64,000 nt of DNA, taken from NCBI RefSeq assembly GCF_025813715.1, contig NZ_CP107532.1:4604001-4668000 (forward strand), written 5' to 3'. Positions 8,891 to 18,333 of the stretch are shown in pieces. The stretch's first letter is position 1. The number at the start of each line of letters is the position of its first letter. The translations under genes and the position numbers were made by a program. Source of the DNA: Methylobacterium sp. FF17. GTDB taxonomy: Bacteria > Pseudomonadota > Alphaproteobacteria > Rhizobiales > Beijerinckiaceae. The notes beneath the pieces were generated by a model. That model worked only from the letters and a program-made list of their open reading frames with translations, was not told the DNA's origin and ran no database searches.

Positions 8891-9145
8891 ATGTCCGATA
8901 CGCCCCCCGACCGCCTCGCTGTGAATCCCAACAGCCCGTATTACGACGAGAAGATGCTCGAGCGCGGTATCGGCATCCGCTTCAAGGGGGTCGAGAAGAC
9001 CAATGTCGAGGAATACTGCGTCAGCGAAGGCTGGGTCCGCCTCTCGGCCGGCAAGACGCTGGACCGCTCCGGTAACCCGATGACGGTGAAGCTGAAGGGC
9101 CCTGTGGAGCCCTATTTTCGCGACCACGCGCCGGCCGAGGGCTGA
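8891..9145 (+). CDS. DUF3297 family protein
   Basis: An 84-residue soluble protein (MSDTPPDRLAVNPNSPYYDE..., ...GIGIRFKGVEKTNVEEYCVS, EGWVRLSAGKTLDRSGNPMT) matching the DUF3297 family, which is widespread in Proteobacteria and has no known function. Length is the full family length. It is monocistronic, facing away from maeB. No signal peptide or membrane segment. Family assignment is from recall of the conserved stretch RFKGVEKTNVEEY and the central GWVRL. Confidence 0.8.
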   Translation: MSDTPPDRLAVNPNSPYYDEKMLERGIGIRFKGVEKTNVEEYCVSEGWVRLSAGKTLDRSGNPMTVKLKGPVEPYFRDHAPAEG

Positions 9146-9205
9146 GGCTCGTCCCGACGCTGCTCCCATACCGGGAAAGGCATCGCTCCACGAAGAGCGT
9201 GCGCC

Positions 9206-9234
9206 GTGATCGAGACGGCTCACGGCTCGATCAC
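9206..9234. terminator. Shared hairpin between convergent small genes
   Basis: GTGATCGAG and CTCGATCAC form a perfect 9 bp stem around an 11-base loop. It overlaps the stop of the minus-strand gene at 9220 and lies 60 bp after the DUF3297 stop. Confidence 0.45.
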
Positions 9235-9531
9235 CTGCTCCCGCTTCGCCCGCTCCCCGGCGAAATTCCGCAACGCCACGGCGACCTGAGCCTCCAGCGC
9301 CGCTTCCGAGGTCGGATCGCGCAGCACGAGGCTGGTGATGGCGTCGGGATGGTTCTTGCGCTGCTTGGGGGTGCGGGCGTGATTCGAGACCCGCAGCGCG
9401 AAGGCGCAGGCGTCGGGCTTGAGGTAGACGCTGTCGCCCCGGGTGTTGCGGGCGACCACCGCGAAGCCCTGTGCCACGAGGGCGTCGACGGCGCGGACGA
9501 GGGCTTCGGCGGGGGTGAGAGGCTTCGTCAT
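9220..9531 (-). CDS. Conserved small protein, unknown
   Basis: A 103-residue soluble protein (MTKPLTPAEALVRAVDALVA..., RVSNHARTPKQRKNHPDAIT, ending KREQVIEP). The stretch SVYLKPDACAFALRVSNHAR suggests a small alpha/beta fold, but I do not recognise a named family. An in-frame start at 9561 would add ten residues; I prefer 9531 because the extra residues are basic and the upstream start lies on the edge of a tandem repeat. It follows the glycosyltransferase gene with three 17 bp repeats between, so the two may be one transcript. Confidence 0.6.
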   Translation of the reverse strand: MTKPLTPAEALVRAVDALVAQGFAVVARNTRGDSVYLKPDACAFALRVSNHARTPKQRKNHPDAITSLVLRDPTSEAALEAQVAVALRNFAGERAKREQVIEP

Positions 9532-9562
9532 ACGGTGCCGCCGCGCGGCGTGTTCCACCATG

Positions 9563-9613
9563 GAGTTCGGGCCTTCATAGAGTTCGGGCCTTCATAGAGT
9601 TCGGGCCTTCATG
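9563..9613. repeat. 17 bp tandem repeat, three copies, over a gene end
   Basis: The unit GAGTTCGGGCCTTCATA occurs three times head to tail (9563-9579, 9580-9596, 9597-9613), the last with a final G. The array covers the stop codon of the glycosyltransferase gene (9609-9611, complement) and reaches the upstream alternative start of the next gene. On the minus strand each unit carries ATGAAGG. Confidence 0.9.
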
Positions 9614-10499
9614 GACCTTCGACCCCCACCGGAAGCAGACCCTCGCGGGCGATGGCGCTCCGGCCGCGCAGGGCTGCGATGGCACCGGCGGCAGAGCCCG
9701 CGTAGCGCTCGAAGCGCCCGCGCCGGAGAACGAGGCCGGTCAGGGCCGCCTTCGGCAGGTTGATCGCGAGCATCCCCGGGCTTGGATCGGACAGGCTGTA
9801 CTTGGCGCAGACATAGGCCCGCGACCAGGCTTGATGCCAGCGCCTGCGGAATACTTGGCCGGGCTCCGGCGCGCAGGAGCACCCGCGCCCGTGCAGGGCC
9901 TGCGCCGCCTCGACATGTACCAGGGCGTACCCCGCATCCGTCATCCGGCGGCAGAGATCGTCGTCCTCGTAGAACAGGAAGATGTTGGGGTCGAACCCAC
10001 CAAGGGCCAGGAAGAGGTCGCGGCGCACCATCAGGCAGGCGCCGGAGAGGAACGGCGCACAGACGTCCCCCTCCGGCAGGGCGCGCCGGCCCTTCGGGTT
10101 CGCAAGGTAGGGTGAGAGGAGCGAGCGCGGCTGGAAGAACACGCGCCCGTCCGGTTCCACCAGCCGTGGCGCGAGCAGCCCCGCATCCGGATAGGCGCGC
10201 GCGGCAGCCAGGAGTGCGCCGACGGCGCCCGGCTGCAGGACCACGTCCGGGTTCAGGATCAGGACGCGCTCGGCCCGGATGGCCGCGGCCACGCCGATGT
10301 TGTTGGCCCGGCCGTACCCCTCGTTCCGGGTATTCTCCACCACCTCGGCTCCGGCAGCGCGTGCCACCGCCACCGAGCCGTCCCGGCTCGCATTGTCCAC
10401 CACGAGGGCTCGCACGTGCTCGGCCGCGAGGGCGCCGAGGCAAGCCGGCAACCTCTCGGCGCTGTCATGCGTCACGACGACGGCCGTCAGGCTCGGCAC
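9609..10499 (-). CDS. Family 2 glycosyltransferase
   Basis: A 296-residue GT-A fold enzyme that transfers a sugar from a nucleotide donor, probably on the cytoplasmic face of the inner membrane. The start VVVTHDSAERLPACLGAL (residues 7-24), the VDNASRDGS motif near 34-42, NEGYGRANNIG near 58-68, and ILNPDV near 80-85 (metal-binding Asp) are typical. LSGACLMVRRDLFLALGGFD and FYEDDDLCRRMTDAGY near 146-185 resemble the rhamnosyltransferase-like WsaF/WbbL branch. It stands alone rather than in a polysaccharide cluster, so the acceptor cannot be named. Its stop lies inside a tandem repeat. Confidence 0.85.
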   Translation of the reverse strand: MPSLTAVVVTHDSAERLPACLGALAAEHVRALVVDNASRDGSVAVARAAGAEVVENTRNEGYGRANNIGVAAAIRAERVLILNPDVVLQPGAVGALLAAARAYPDAGLLAPRLVEPDGRVFFQPRSLLSPYLANPKGRRALPEGDVCAPFLSGACLMVRRDLFLALGGFDPNIFLFYEDDDLCRRMTDAGYALVHVEAAQALHGRGCSCAPEPGQVFRRRWHQAWSRAYVCAKYSLSDPSPGMLAINLPKAALTGLVLRRGRFERYAGSAAGAIAALRGRSAIAREGLLPVGVEGP

Positions 10500-10601
10500 G
10501 GGAGCAACGGGTTCGTGGATGCGGGGCGCATGGACAACTCGGATCGATCAAGTTCGACCTAAGCCACCGTCCCGTCCGGAAAACCGACGCTGCGGACTGC
10601 C

Positions 10602-12416
10602 TCAGGCACTTTTCTCGGGCAAGTTGAGACGAATATGAAGTTCGCGCAACTGTTTTGGCGTGGCCTCGGCCGGAGCGCCCATCATCAGGTCCTCGGCGCG
10701 CTGGTTCATCGGGAACAGCACGACCTCGCGCAGGTTCTGCTCGCCGCAGAGCAGCATGACGATGCGGTCGATTCCCGGCGCGATGCCACCGTGCGGGGGG
10801 GCGCCGAGCTTCAGGGCGTTGAGCATGCCCCCGAACTTCTCCTCCAGCACCTCGACGCCGTAGCCGGCGATGCCGAAGGCCTTCTCCATCACGTCGGGGC
10901 GATGGTTGCGGATGGCGCCCGAGGACAGCTCGGTGCCGTTGCAGACGATGTCGTACTGGAACGCCTTAATGCCCAGGATGGTCTCGGCCTCCGACGGGTC
11001 CAGCGCCAGGAACGCCTCCCGATCGAAGTTCGGCATCGAGAACGGGTTATGCGAGAAGTCGATCCGCTTCTCGTCCTCGTTCCACTCGTACATCGGGAAG
11101 TCGGTGATCCAGCAGAAGGCGTACTGGTCCTTGTCCGACAGGTTCAGTTCGTCGCCGATGCGGATGCGGGCCTTGCCGGCGAGAGCCGCTGCCTTGCCCT
11201 CGGTGCCGGCGGAGAAGAACACCGCGTCGCCGGCCTTCGTGCCGGTCTTCTCCGCGATCAGCGCCTGGACCTCGGCCGGAATGAACTTGGCGATCGGCCC
11301 CTTGCCGGTGAGCGTGCCGTTGTCGTCCTCGAAGATGATGTAGCCGAGGCCTGGCGCGCCCTCGGACCGGGCGAAGTCGTTGAGCTTGTCGAAGAACGAG
11401 CGCGACTGGGTCGCTGCGCCCGTGGCGGGGATCGCCCGGACCACGCCGCCGGAAGCGATCACGCCCTTGAACGCCTTGAACGCCACGTCCTCGCGGGCGA
11501 ACGCGTCCGTCACATCGGCGATGATCAGCGGGTTGCGCAGGTCCGGCTTGTCGACGCCGTACTTCAGCATCGCCTCGGCATAGGGGATGCGCGGGAAGGT
11601 CTCAGTGACGCGCTTGCCCTCGGCGAATTCCTTGAAGACGTCGCGCAGGACCGGCTCCACCGCCTGGAACACGTCTTCCTGCGTGACGAAGCTCATCTCG
11701 ATGTCGAGCTGGTAGAACTCGCCCGGGCTCCGGTCGGCCCGCGCATCCTCGTCTCGGAAGCAGGGCGCGATCTGGAAGTAGCGGTCGAAGCCCGCGATCA
11801 TCGTCAGCTGCTTGAACTGCTGCGGGGCCTGCGGCAGCGCGTAGAATTTCCCGGGGTGGACGCGGGACGGCACGAGGTAGTCGCGTGCGCCCTCCGGCGA
11901 GGAGGCGGTGAGGATCGGGGTCTGGAACTCGAAGAAGCCGCCGTCGCGCATCCGGCGGCGCAGCGAATCGATGATCGCGCCGCGCTTCATGATGTTGGCA
12001 TGCAGCTTCTCGCGGCGGAGATCCAGGAAGCGGTACTTGAGCCGCGTCTCCTCCGGGTAGTCGTGATCGCCGAAGACCGGCATCGGCAACTCGCCTGCGG
12101 GGCCGAGCACCTCGAGGTCGTCGATATAGACCTCCACCGTGCCGGTGGGCAGGTCCGGGTTCTCGGTGCCGGCGGGCCGCGTGCGGACCCGGCCGTCGAT
12201 GCGGATGACCCACTCCGAGCGGGCCGCGTTGGCGGCCTGGAAGGCCTTCGAATCGGAGTCCACCACGCACTGGGTCAGGCCGTAATGGTCGCGCAGGTCG
12301 ATGAACAGCACGCCGCCATGGTCGCGGATGCGGTGGCACCAGCCGGAGAGGCGGACGCTCGCGCCGACATCGGACGGCCGGAGCGCCCCGCAGGTATGGG
12401 TCCGATAACGGTGCAT
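10602..12416 (-). CDS. aspS: Aspartate-tRNA ligase
   Basis: A 604-residue class II synthetase. Order: OB-fold anticodon domain (residues 1-110, [25 protein letters not shown]), motif 2 region ([24 protein letters not shown] near 215-238), a GAD insertion (about 290-410) and motif 3 ([19 protein letters not shown] near 545-563). Length is that of the bacterial long form. The chosen start [12 protein letters not shown] matches the family N-terminus. Upstream the frame stays open and the start region lies in a 15 bp tandem repeat (12413-12457), which supplies a further in-frame ATG at 12431. Whether it also charges tRNA-Asn cannot be told here. Confidence 0.95.
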   Translation of the reverse strand: MHRYRTHTCGALRPSDVGASVRLSGWCHRIRDHGGVLFIDLRDHYGLTQCVVDSDSKAFQAANAARSEWVIRIDGRVRTRPAGTENPDLPTGTVEVYIDDLEVLGPAGELPMPVFGDHDYPEETRLKYRFLDLRREKLHANIMKRGAIIDSLRRRMRDGGFFEFQTPILTASSPEGARDYLVPSRVHPGKFYALPQAPQQFKQLTMIAGFDRYFQIAPCFRDEDARADRSPGEFYQLDIEMSFVTQEDVFQAVEPVLRDVFKEFAEGKRVTETFPRIPYAEAMLKYGVDKPDLRNPLIIADVTDAFAREDVAFKAFKGVIASGGVVRAIPATGAATQSRSFFDKLNDFARSEGAPGLGYIIFEDDNGTLTGKGPIAKFIPAEVQALIAEKTGTKAGDAVFFSAGTEGKAAALAGKARIRIGDELNLSDKDQYAFCWITDFPMYEWNEDEKRIDFSHNPFSMPNFDREAFLALDPSEAETILGIKAFQYDIVCNGTELSSGAIRNHRPDVMEKAFGIAGYGVEVLEEKFGGMLNALKLGAPPHGGIAPGIDRIVMLLCGEQNLREVVLFPMNQRAEDLMMGAPAEATPKQLRELHIRLNLPEKSA

Positions 12417-12457
12417 GGCGGGCTGTTGCATCACGGGCTGACGGATCACGGGCTTTT
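12413..12457. repeat. 15 bp tandem repeat covering the aspS start codon
   Basis: Three copies: GCATGGCGGGCTGTT (12413-12427), GCATCACGGGCTGAC (12428-12442), GGATCACGGGCTTTT (12443-12457). The first contains the aspS ATG on the complement. Because the period is 15 it duplicates the start codon in frame, giving a possible upstream start at 12431. Confidence 0.75.
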
Positions 12458-12602
12458 GGGATTGAGCGGCGCACCATTCACGCGGGGGGCGCCAAGTCAA
12501 GTTGGGGCGTCAGGGCTGGGACACCCGAAACGCGGCATCACAGGGTTCGCGCCGGGGGGCGGAGCCCTTCCGGATCCGCCTCGCAATCCCCATATCATCC
12601 CT

Positions 12603-13028
12603 ATGAATTCCAACGCTTTTTTCGAGATCATGAGGCAGGCGCCGTCGGATCCCGCGCCCCCCGCGCCCGCCCCTGAAGCGAGCGAGCGACAGGAGGGCCG
12701 TTGGCGCGTCCTGCCGCTCGAAGGCACCTTCGAGATCGTCTACGAAGACTCGCGCGGGGCCTGGAGCACCCGGCGGGTGGACGCCCGTGAGTTGAAGCTC
12801 GGGCCGGGTCGGACGCTGCTCGGCGGCATCGACCGGGGCCGGGGCGGTTATCGCGGATTCCGCGCCGATCGGATCCGCCGGCTCACCGATCCGGGCAGCG
12901 CCACGCGGATCGAGGCCGGCATCCTCGACTGGCTGCTGGCCCGGGCCGAGGCGCAGCGTCGGGAGCGCACCGCCCTGCGGCGAGCGGCCGGCAGACGGCC
13001 GCCGCAGGGGAAACCTCTGGCGGCCTGA
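12603..13028 (+). CDS. Stand-alone WYL-domain-like protein
   Basis: A 141-residue protein with a disordered Pro/Ala-rich N-terminus (residues 14-36) followed by a WYL-like fold: FEIVYEDSRGAWSTRRVDAR, a hydrophobic strand, then GYRGFRADRIRRLTDPGSATRI (about residues 77-100), matching the usual YxxxG...R.v.p..l...R.fr.dRI pattern. WYL domains usually sit behind a DNA-binding helix-turn-helix and sense nucleic acid or nucleotide ligands; here no such domain is present. The ATG at 12603 is divergent from aspS, 186 bp away. A very strong hairpin follows. The WYL call is from pattern recognition alone. Confidence 0.55.
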   Translation: MNSNAFFEIMRQAPSDPAPPAPAPEASERQEGRWRVLPLEGTFEIVYEDSRGAWSTRRVDARELKLGPGRTLLGGIDRGRGGYRGFRADRIRRLTDPGSATRIEAGILDWLLARAEAQRRERTALRRAAGRRPPQGKPLAA

Positions 13029-13041
13029 CGATTCGACGTCA

Positions 13042-13080
13042 GCGCGCGTCCCCGGAAACGGGAATTCCGGGGACGCGCGC
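13042..13080 (+). terminator. Strong hairpin after the WYL-like gene
   Basis: A perfect 16 bp stem (13042-13057 with 13065-13080; core GTCCCCGGAA/TTCCGGGGAC) around loop ACGGGAA, 14 bp after the stop. No T-run follows. It separates the gene from rnd. Confidence 0.7.
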
Positions 13081-13124
13081 CGGGCTCCCTCGCCTGAGGC
13101 GAGAACCTTCGGTATAGCCGATCC

Positions 13125-14276
13125 ATGGATCTGATCACCACCACAGCGGACCTGGCCGAGGCCTGCACCCGCCTCTCCGCGCATCCCTTCGTGACGGTCG
13201 ACACGGAGTTCATGCGCGAGACGACCTACTATCCCAAGCTCTGCCTCATCCAGATGGCGTCACCGGACGGGACGGGCGTGCTCGTCGACCCCCTGGCCGC
13301 CGGGCTCGACCTCGCGCCCTTCTTTGCGCTGATGGCCGACGAGGGCGTGGTGAAGGTGTTCCATTCCGCCCGCCAGGACCTTGAGATCATCTGGCTCCTC
13401 GGGGGCCTGCTGCCGCAGCCGTTCTTCGACACGCAGGTCGCCGCGATGGTCTGCGGCTACGGCGATTCGGTCTCCTACGAGCAGCTCGTCAACGACGTCG
13501 CCAAGGCGAAGGTCGACAAGTCCTCGCGCTTCACCGACTGGTCGCGCCGGCCGCTCTCCGACGCGCAGCTGAGCTACGCCCTCTCGGACGTGACCCACCT
13601 CGTGAAGGTCTACGAGGTGCTGGCGGGCCAGCTCCTCTCCACCGACCGCGGCGAGTGGCTGGACGAGGAGATGAGCGTGCTCACCTCGCCGGAGACCTAC
13701 CGGGCCGATCCGGCCTCCGCGTGGCGTCGTCTCTCGGGGCGGATGCGCAAGCCCCGCGAGATCGCCGTTCTGATGGAGGTCGCCGCCTGGCGCGAGCGCG
13801 AGGCGCAGAGCCGCAACGTGCCGCGCGGGCGCATCCTCAAGGACGAGGCGGTGATCGATGTCGCGACCTCGGCCCCGCGCAGCGTCGAGGCGCTCGGGCG
13901 CCTGCGCTCGATCCCGGCCGGCTTCGAGCGCTCGCGCACCGGCACCGACATCCTCGCGGCAGTGGAGCGGGGCTTCGTCCGCGACCTGTCCGACATCGCC
14001 CTGCCTGAGCGTACCCGTAGCCGGGGCGGCAACGGCGCGCTGGTCGAGCTGCTCAAGGTGCTGCTCAAGGCCGTGTGCGAGACCGAGGGCGTTGCCCCGA
14101 AGATCATCGCCACGGTGGACGATCTCGAAGCCATCGCGGAGGACGACGACGCCGACGTGCCGGTGCTGCACGGCTGGCGCCGGACCCTGTTCGGGGAGAA
14201 GGCGCTCGCCCTCAAGAGCGGCCGCCTCGCGCTCTCGGCCGAGCGCGGCCGAGTGGTGGTGCGCGAACTGGCGTGA
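13125..14276 (+). CDS. rnd: Ribonuclease D
   Basis: A 383-residue 3'-5' exoribonuclease for tRNA and other stable RNA maturation. The DEDD exonuclease domain spans about residues 1-175: [20 protein letters not shown] places D26 and E28, [14 protein letters not shown] gives the second Asp, and [19 protein letters not shown] the last motif. An HRDC domain follows ([20 protein letters not shown] near 210-229, then [17 protein letters not shown]). Length is normal. The ATG at 13125 lies 12 bp from a purine-poor leader, but the N-terminus [14 protein letters not shown] fits the family. Transcribed with its own promoter after the 13042 hairpin. Confidence 0.93.
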   Translation: MDLITTTADLAEACTRLSAHPFVTVDTEFMRETTYYPKLCLIQMASPDGTGVLVDPLAAGLDLAPFFALMADEGVVKVFHSARQDLEIIWLLGGLLPQPFFDTQVAAMVCGYGDSVSYEQLVNDVAKAKVDKSSRFTDWSRRPLSDAQLSYALSDVTHLVKVYEVLAGQLLSTDRGEWLDEEMSVLTSPETYRADPASAWRRLSGRMRKPREIAVLMEVAAWREREAQSRNVPRGRILKDEAVIDVATSAPRSVEALGRLRSIPAGFERSRTGTDILAAVERGFVRDLSDIALPERTRSRGGNGALVELLKVLLKAVCETEGVAPKIIATVDDLEAIAEDDDADVPVLHGWRRTLFGEKALALKSGRLALSAERGRVVVRELA

Positions 14277-14541
14277 ACCCGCGCCGAGGGTGCCCGCCGG
14301 GGGATCGACGGCGAGCCCCTTTGACCAACGCGCGGCTTCCTCGCGAGCGGGACCGATCCGCAGCGGTTCGCCAGCGCGGGTCTCACCCGCCGGCTCCCGA
14401 AGGATCGGGTGATCCGCGTCGCGAGGGCCGGGAACTCGCCCGGGCAGAAGCCCGCTGAAGGCACGAGGCCAGCGTACCGACCCGCGGGCCCGAGTTTAAC
14501 CGGACCGGCTCAAGGTCAGCCTCGCCTCGATTGACCTGGCC

Positions 14542-16356
14542 TCAATTGGCCTTCGCGTTGACCTCGAGCCGGTCGAACAGGGCCGCCGGGGTCAGGGCCG
14601 CGCCGAATTCCAGCATGCCGATGCCGGTGCCGTTCTTGGGGCGGAGGCTCAGCGACAGGGTGCCGGGCTTGGTGACGAACTGGCCCATGGCGGCACCGAC
14701 CGCCTTGGCGCCGACCGAATTGCCGAGGATCGCCGGCACGCCGAAGACGCTCGCAGTGACGTATTCCTGCTTCAACTCCTCGGGCTTGAGGCTGAGCACC
14801 TTCGACTGCGCCGCGATGAAGCGGTCGAACAGGCCGCCATTCTCGATGGTGAGGTCCATGGCCTTGGCCGTGGCCGAGAGCATCGCGAAGCTCGATATGG
14901 CGACATCCGGATTGAACACCTCCGGGCCGATGCCGCCGAGCATGCCGTTGATGCGCACGGAGCCCATGTCCTTGCCCGAGACGGAGACCTCGCCGAGCTT
15001 CAGTTCCTTGGTGGCCGCGTCCCAGGAGGTGTCCGCCACGAGGTTCAGATCGAGGTCGCGGTAACCGTAGAGGCCGAGCGAGCCGAGACCCGGCACCCCT
15101 TCCACCGCCGAGGCCGGCAGGGTCAGGCCCGACAGGCTGAGGCGACCGGCGGTCGGCACCCCGTCGCGCGGGGGGGCCAGCGTCAGCGCCGCGTCCCGCA
15201 GGCCCACATGCATCGGTGCGAGCGCCTTGGCCGCCGGGTCACGGACGGGATGCGGCTCGGGCGGCAGGTCGAGACTCAGATCCTTCAGGGCGAGGGCGCC
15301 GATGGTCGGGGCCAGGAGGCGCAGGTCGGCTTCCGAGGGCTCGCCGGTAAGGGCAGCGAGCTTGCGCAGGGCCGCGACGGTGGGGGCGAGGGAGAAGCCG
15401 TCCAGGGCGAGCCGGCCGAGGCGAGCCTTGGCGCCGTCGGCGCCCGAGAAGGTGATGTCCTCCAGCGCCGCGCCCGCACCCGTCATCAGGAGCCGCGCGA
15501 CGCCCAGGCGGAAGGCATCCCGGGGCTTGGCTTCCTGCACGCTGACGCCGGTGGCCTCCAGGGTACCGATGGAGACCGCCTCGGCGAGATCCGCCCCCAG
15601 GTTCATCAGGCGCGAACGCTCGACGGGAGCGAGCCTCTCGTAATCGACGCCGGCGAACGCCTGGAGCGCCCCGGTCCAGGTCGCCGGGATCTGGCGGCCG
15701 CTGAGGTCGCGGCCCTCGACCCGCGCCATGGTGACGGCGGTCCCGCGCGCGTCCACGTAGGCCACATCCTCCATCGAGAAGGTGGCGTAGACCCTCTGGA
15801 GGGCGCTCTTACCGTCTCCGGGCTCGCCGTAGAGGCGCGCCAGCACCGCGAGGTCTAGGTCCGTCGCACGCAGGCGGCCATAGGTGCCGGTGCCCTTCTG
15901 CGGCCCGGCCTCGACGAGGATCGAGGCCCCTGCGGCCGTCAGTTCGGCGATGCGCCCGGCGCGGACGTCACGGGCCACCACGTCGCGATAGGTCACCACC
16001 GGCCCGGCCGCGGCGGAGGCGGCGCGCTCCACCCGCAGTTCCGGGATCACGAGGCTCGCGGCGTCGAGCCGGGTCAGGCGCACCGGCCAGGCCTCGCCCG
16101 GACCGGGCTTCAGCAGGGTGGAGAGTTCGTCCTTCGAGAGACGGGTCCCGCTCGCGGTGAGCCGCGGCACCCGCAGCACCGTTTCGCCGAAGACGAGGGT
16201 CACGTCCTGCAGGGTCACGTCCTGTACCGCCGAGGCCGCCTCCTGGGCCAGCACCGGACGCGGCTGCGCGGCGAGGCCTGCGCCGAGGAGGATGAGGACG
16301 CAGGCCGAGGCGCCGGTCGCCCACGCACGGAGGGGGCGGCCTTTCGAGCAGGTCAT
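14542..16356 (-). CDS. Large exported protein, unknown
   Basis: A 604-residue protein with a signal peptide (basic MTCSKGRPLRAW, hydrophobic core ASACVLILLGAGLAA, then ...VLAQ-EAAS, about residues 1-35). The mature part is long, rich in beta-type alternation and in repeated phrases of the form DVTLVFGETVLRVPRL, YRDVVARDVRAGRI, LEDITFSGADGAKARL, which suggests tandem beta-solenoid or AsmA-like modules. I recognise no named family with certainty. The start at 16356 is preferred over longer in-frame starts because it begins the signal peptide and GGAT lies nearby. It follows erpA on the same strand after a 16 bp tandem repeat. Confidence 0.7.
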   Translation of the reverse strand: MTCSKGRPLRAWATGASACVLILLGAGLAAQPRPVLAQEAASAVQDVTLQDVTLVFGETVLRVPRLTASGTRLSKDELSTLLKPGPGEAWPVRLTRLDAASLVIPELRVERAASAAAGPVVTYRDVVARDVRAGRIAELTAAGASILVEAGPQKGTGTYGRLRATDLDLAVLARLYGEPGDGKSALQRVYATFSMEDVAYVDARGTAVTMARVEGRDLSGRQIPATWTGALQAFAGVDYERLAPVERSRLMNLGADLAEAVSIGTLEATGVSVQEAKPRDAFRLGVARLLMTGAGAALEDITFSGADGAKARLGRLALDGFSLAPTVAALRKLAALTGEPSEADLRLLAPTIGALALKDLSLDLPPEPHPVRDPAAKALAPMHVGLRDAALTLAPPRDGVPTAGRLSLSGLTLPASAVEGVPGLGSLGLYGYRDLDLNLVADTSWDAATKELKLGEVSVSGKDMGSVRINGMLGGIGPEVFNPDVAISSFAMLSATAKAMDLTIENGGLFDRFIAAQSKVLSLKPEELKQEYVTASVFGVPAILGNSVGAKAVGAAMGQFVTKPGTLSLSLRPKNGTGIGMLEFGAALTPAALFDRLEVNAKAN

Positions 16357-16469
16357 GGGCTTATCCGGATCGCTGGCTTCAGGGGCGCCGTCGGGGAAGG
16401 GGCTCATCCGTGCCGCAGTTTCACCCATGAGGCAATCGCAGTGCGGCGCGCCGCGACCCGGCGCCCCAG

Positions 16470-16509
16470 GATCACGGGCCGCACAGATCACGGGCAGCAC
16501 CGATCACGA
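16470..16509. repeat. 16 bp tandem repeat after erpA
   Basis: GATCACGGGCCGCACA (16470-16485), GATCACGGGCAGCACC (16486-16501) and a partial third copy GATCACGA (16502-16509). It lies 10 bp beyond the erpA stop (16520-16522, complement). The ATCACGGGC core is shared with the repeat at the aspS start. Confidence 0.75.
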
Positions 16510-16519
16510 CGTGAACGGC

Positions 16520-16846
16520 TCAGAGCGAGAACGAGGTTCCGCAGCCGCAGGAGGCGGTCGCCTGGGGGTTCTCGATCTTGAAGGATTGCCCGATCAGGTC
16601 ATTCACGAAATCGATCGTCGCGCCGCTCATGTATTCCAGCGAGATCGGATCGACGAGGACGGTGGCGCCGTCGCGCTCGATCGCGATGTCGTCGGCGGCC
16701 CGCGCCCGCTCGATGTCGAAGGCGTAGGAGAAGCCGGAGCAGCCGCCGCCGTTCACGCTGATCCGCAGGGAAGCCCCGGGGGGCTCGGCTCCCATGATCT
16801 CGTTGATGCGCTTGGCGGCGCGGGGCGTCAGGGTGATATCGGCCAT
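16520..16846 (-). CDS. erpA: Iron-sulfur cluster insertion protein, A-type carrier
   Basis: A 108-residue HesB/IscA-type carrier that hands Fe-S clusters to apo-proteins in the cytoplasm. Three conserved cysteines are visible: C36 in SVNGGGCSGFSYAF and C100/C102 in the C-terminal SCGCGTSFSL. Length and spacing are canonical. MADITLTPRAAKRI at 16846 is the family start; the frame is open further upstream but the extra residues are not conserved. It is divergent from dgt with about 158 bp between starts, a very common alphaproteobacterial arrangement. ErpA versus IscA naming rests on this context. Confidence 0.92.
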   Translation of the reverse strand: MADITLTPRAAKRINEIMGAEPPGASLRISVNGGGCSGFSYAFDIERARAADDIAIERDGATVLVDPISLEYMSGATIDFVNDLIGQSFKIENPQATASCGCGTSFSL

Positions 16847-17004
16847 CGTGATGCTCGTGAGATCCGTCGGTCGCCAGATCCGTCGATCGCTGGGAATCGT
16901 CGATTGCCAGGACTGCGATGAAACACAAGATATGCCTCGCAACCTGATGCTGCAACGCGGCGTGGCGCCGGGGGGCCGAGGGGCGGTTCGGGCGAGGAGG
17001 CGAC

Positions 17005-18306
17005 GTGGAGCAGGTGGGCAGAGCGGGAACGGCGCAGGCGGGGCGTGACACCGGCGGCGAGCGGTCGCGCGGCGAGCGCTGGCGGGCGGCCTATGCCACC
17101 GATCCCGCTGCCACGCGCGGGCGTCTCATTCCGGAGGCCGTCTCTCCGACCCGCAGCGACTTCCAGCGCGACCGGGACCGCATCATCCATTCCTCGGCCT
17201 TCCGGCGCCTCAAGCACAAGACCCAGGTCTTCGTCCATCACGAGGGCGACCATTACCGGACGCGGCTCACCCATACCCTCGAGGTGAGCCAGATCGCCCG
17301 GGCGCTCGCCCGGGCCCTGGGCCTCGACGAGGATCTCGCGGAGGCGCTGGCCCTGAGCCACGACCTCGGCCACACCTGCTTCGGCCATACGGGGGAGGAT
17401 ACCCTCGATGCCTGCATGGCGGCGCAGGGCGGCTTCGACCACAATGCCCAGGCCCTGCGCATCGTGACCCGGCTGGAACGGCGCTATGCCGGCTTCGACG
17501 GGCTCAACCTCGCCTGGGAGACCCTGGAGGGCCTCGTCAAGCACAACGGCCCCCTGCTGGAGGCCGATGGCCGCCCGACTCCGCGCTGGGCGGAACGCGG
17601 TATCCCGGCCGCGATCCTCGAGTACAACGCCCTCAACGACCTCGAACTCGCCCGCTTCGCCGGGCCGGAGGCGCAGGCGGCGGCGCTCGCCGACGACATC
17701 GCCTACGACAGCCACGATCTCGACGACGGCCTGCGCGCCGGCCTGTTCGATTTCACGGATCTGGCCGAGGTGCCGTTCCTGCGCGGCCTGCTCGACGAGA
17801 TCGCGCATCTCCACCCGAACCTCGAAGCATCGCGAAAGATTCACGAGCTGGCGCGGCGCGTCATCACCCGGTTCGTGGAGGACGTGATCACCGAGAGCAC
17901 CCGGCGCATCGCAGCCCTGGACCCCGGCTCGGTGGCGGACATCCGCGGGGCGGCGGCGCCCGTCATTGCCTTCTCACCCGCGATCGCGCAGGCCGATGCG
18001 CAGATCAAGACCTTCCTGTTCGCCCGGATGTACCGCCACCCGGGCGTGCTCGCGGTGCGGGCCAAGGCCAATGTCATCGTGTCCGACCTGTTCGCGCGGT
18101 TCACCGCCGAACCCGGCGCAATGCCGGAGGAATGGTCGGCAGGGCTGGACGGCGCGGAGCCGGGCCGCATCGCCCGCCGGGTCGCGGATTACATCGCGGG
18201 CATGACCGACACCTACGCGGTCCTCGCCCACAAGGCCCTGTTCAGCACGACGCCGGACCTGCATTGGAGCCCGAACAGCCGGGGCCTCCCGTTGACGGAG
18301 CCGTGA
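17005..18306 (+). CDS. dgt: Deoxyguanosinetriphosphate triphosphohydrolase-like protein
   Basis: A 433-residue HD-domain phosphohydrolase that removes triphosphate from dNTPs and so tunes the nucleotide pool. HD metal ligands are visible: H90 in [18 protein letters not shown]119-D120 in [16 protein letters not shown], and the later Asp in [13 protein letters not shown]. The N-terminal [26 protein letters not shown] is the family signature. The GTG start at 17005 is preceded by GAGGAGG at short spacing. Divergent from erpA. Substrate range (dGTP versus other dNTPs) is not clear for this subgroup. Confidence 0.92.
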   Translation: MEQVGRAGTAQAGRDTGGERSRGERWRAAYATDPAATRGRLIPEAVSPTRSDFQRDRDRIIHSSAFRRLKHKTQVFVHHEGDHYRTRLTHTLEVSQIARALARALGLDEDLAEALALSHDLGHTCFGHTGEDTLDACMAAQGGFDHNAQALRIVTRLERRYAGFDGLNLAWETLEGLVKHNGPLLEADGRPTPRWAERGIPAAILEYNALNDLELARFAGPEAQAAALADDIAYDSHDLDDGLRAGLFDFTDLAEVPFLRGLLDEIAHLHPNLEASRKIHELARRVITRFVEDVITESTRRIAALDPGSVADIRGAAAPVIAFSPAIAQADAQIKTFLFARMYRHPGVLAVRAKANVIVSDLFARFTAEPGAMPEEWSAGLDGAEPGRIARRVADYIAGMTDTYAVLAHKALFSTTPDLHWSPNSRGLPLTEP

Positions 18307-18333
18307 TCCCGCGATCTGCGCGGAGGCGGCCGC

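Noticed and set aside
14525..14560. Possible weak tandem repeat at the end of the large exported protein
   Set aside because: TGACCTGGCCTC/TTGGCC-like phrases are too imperfect to call with confidence.
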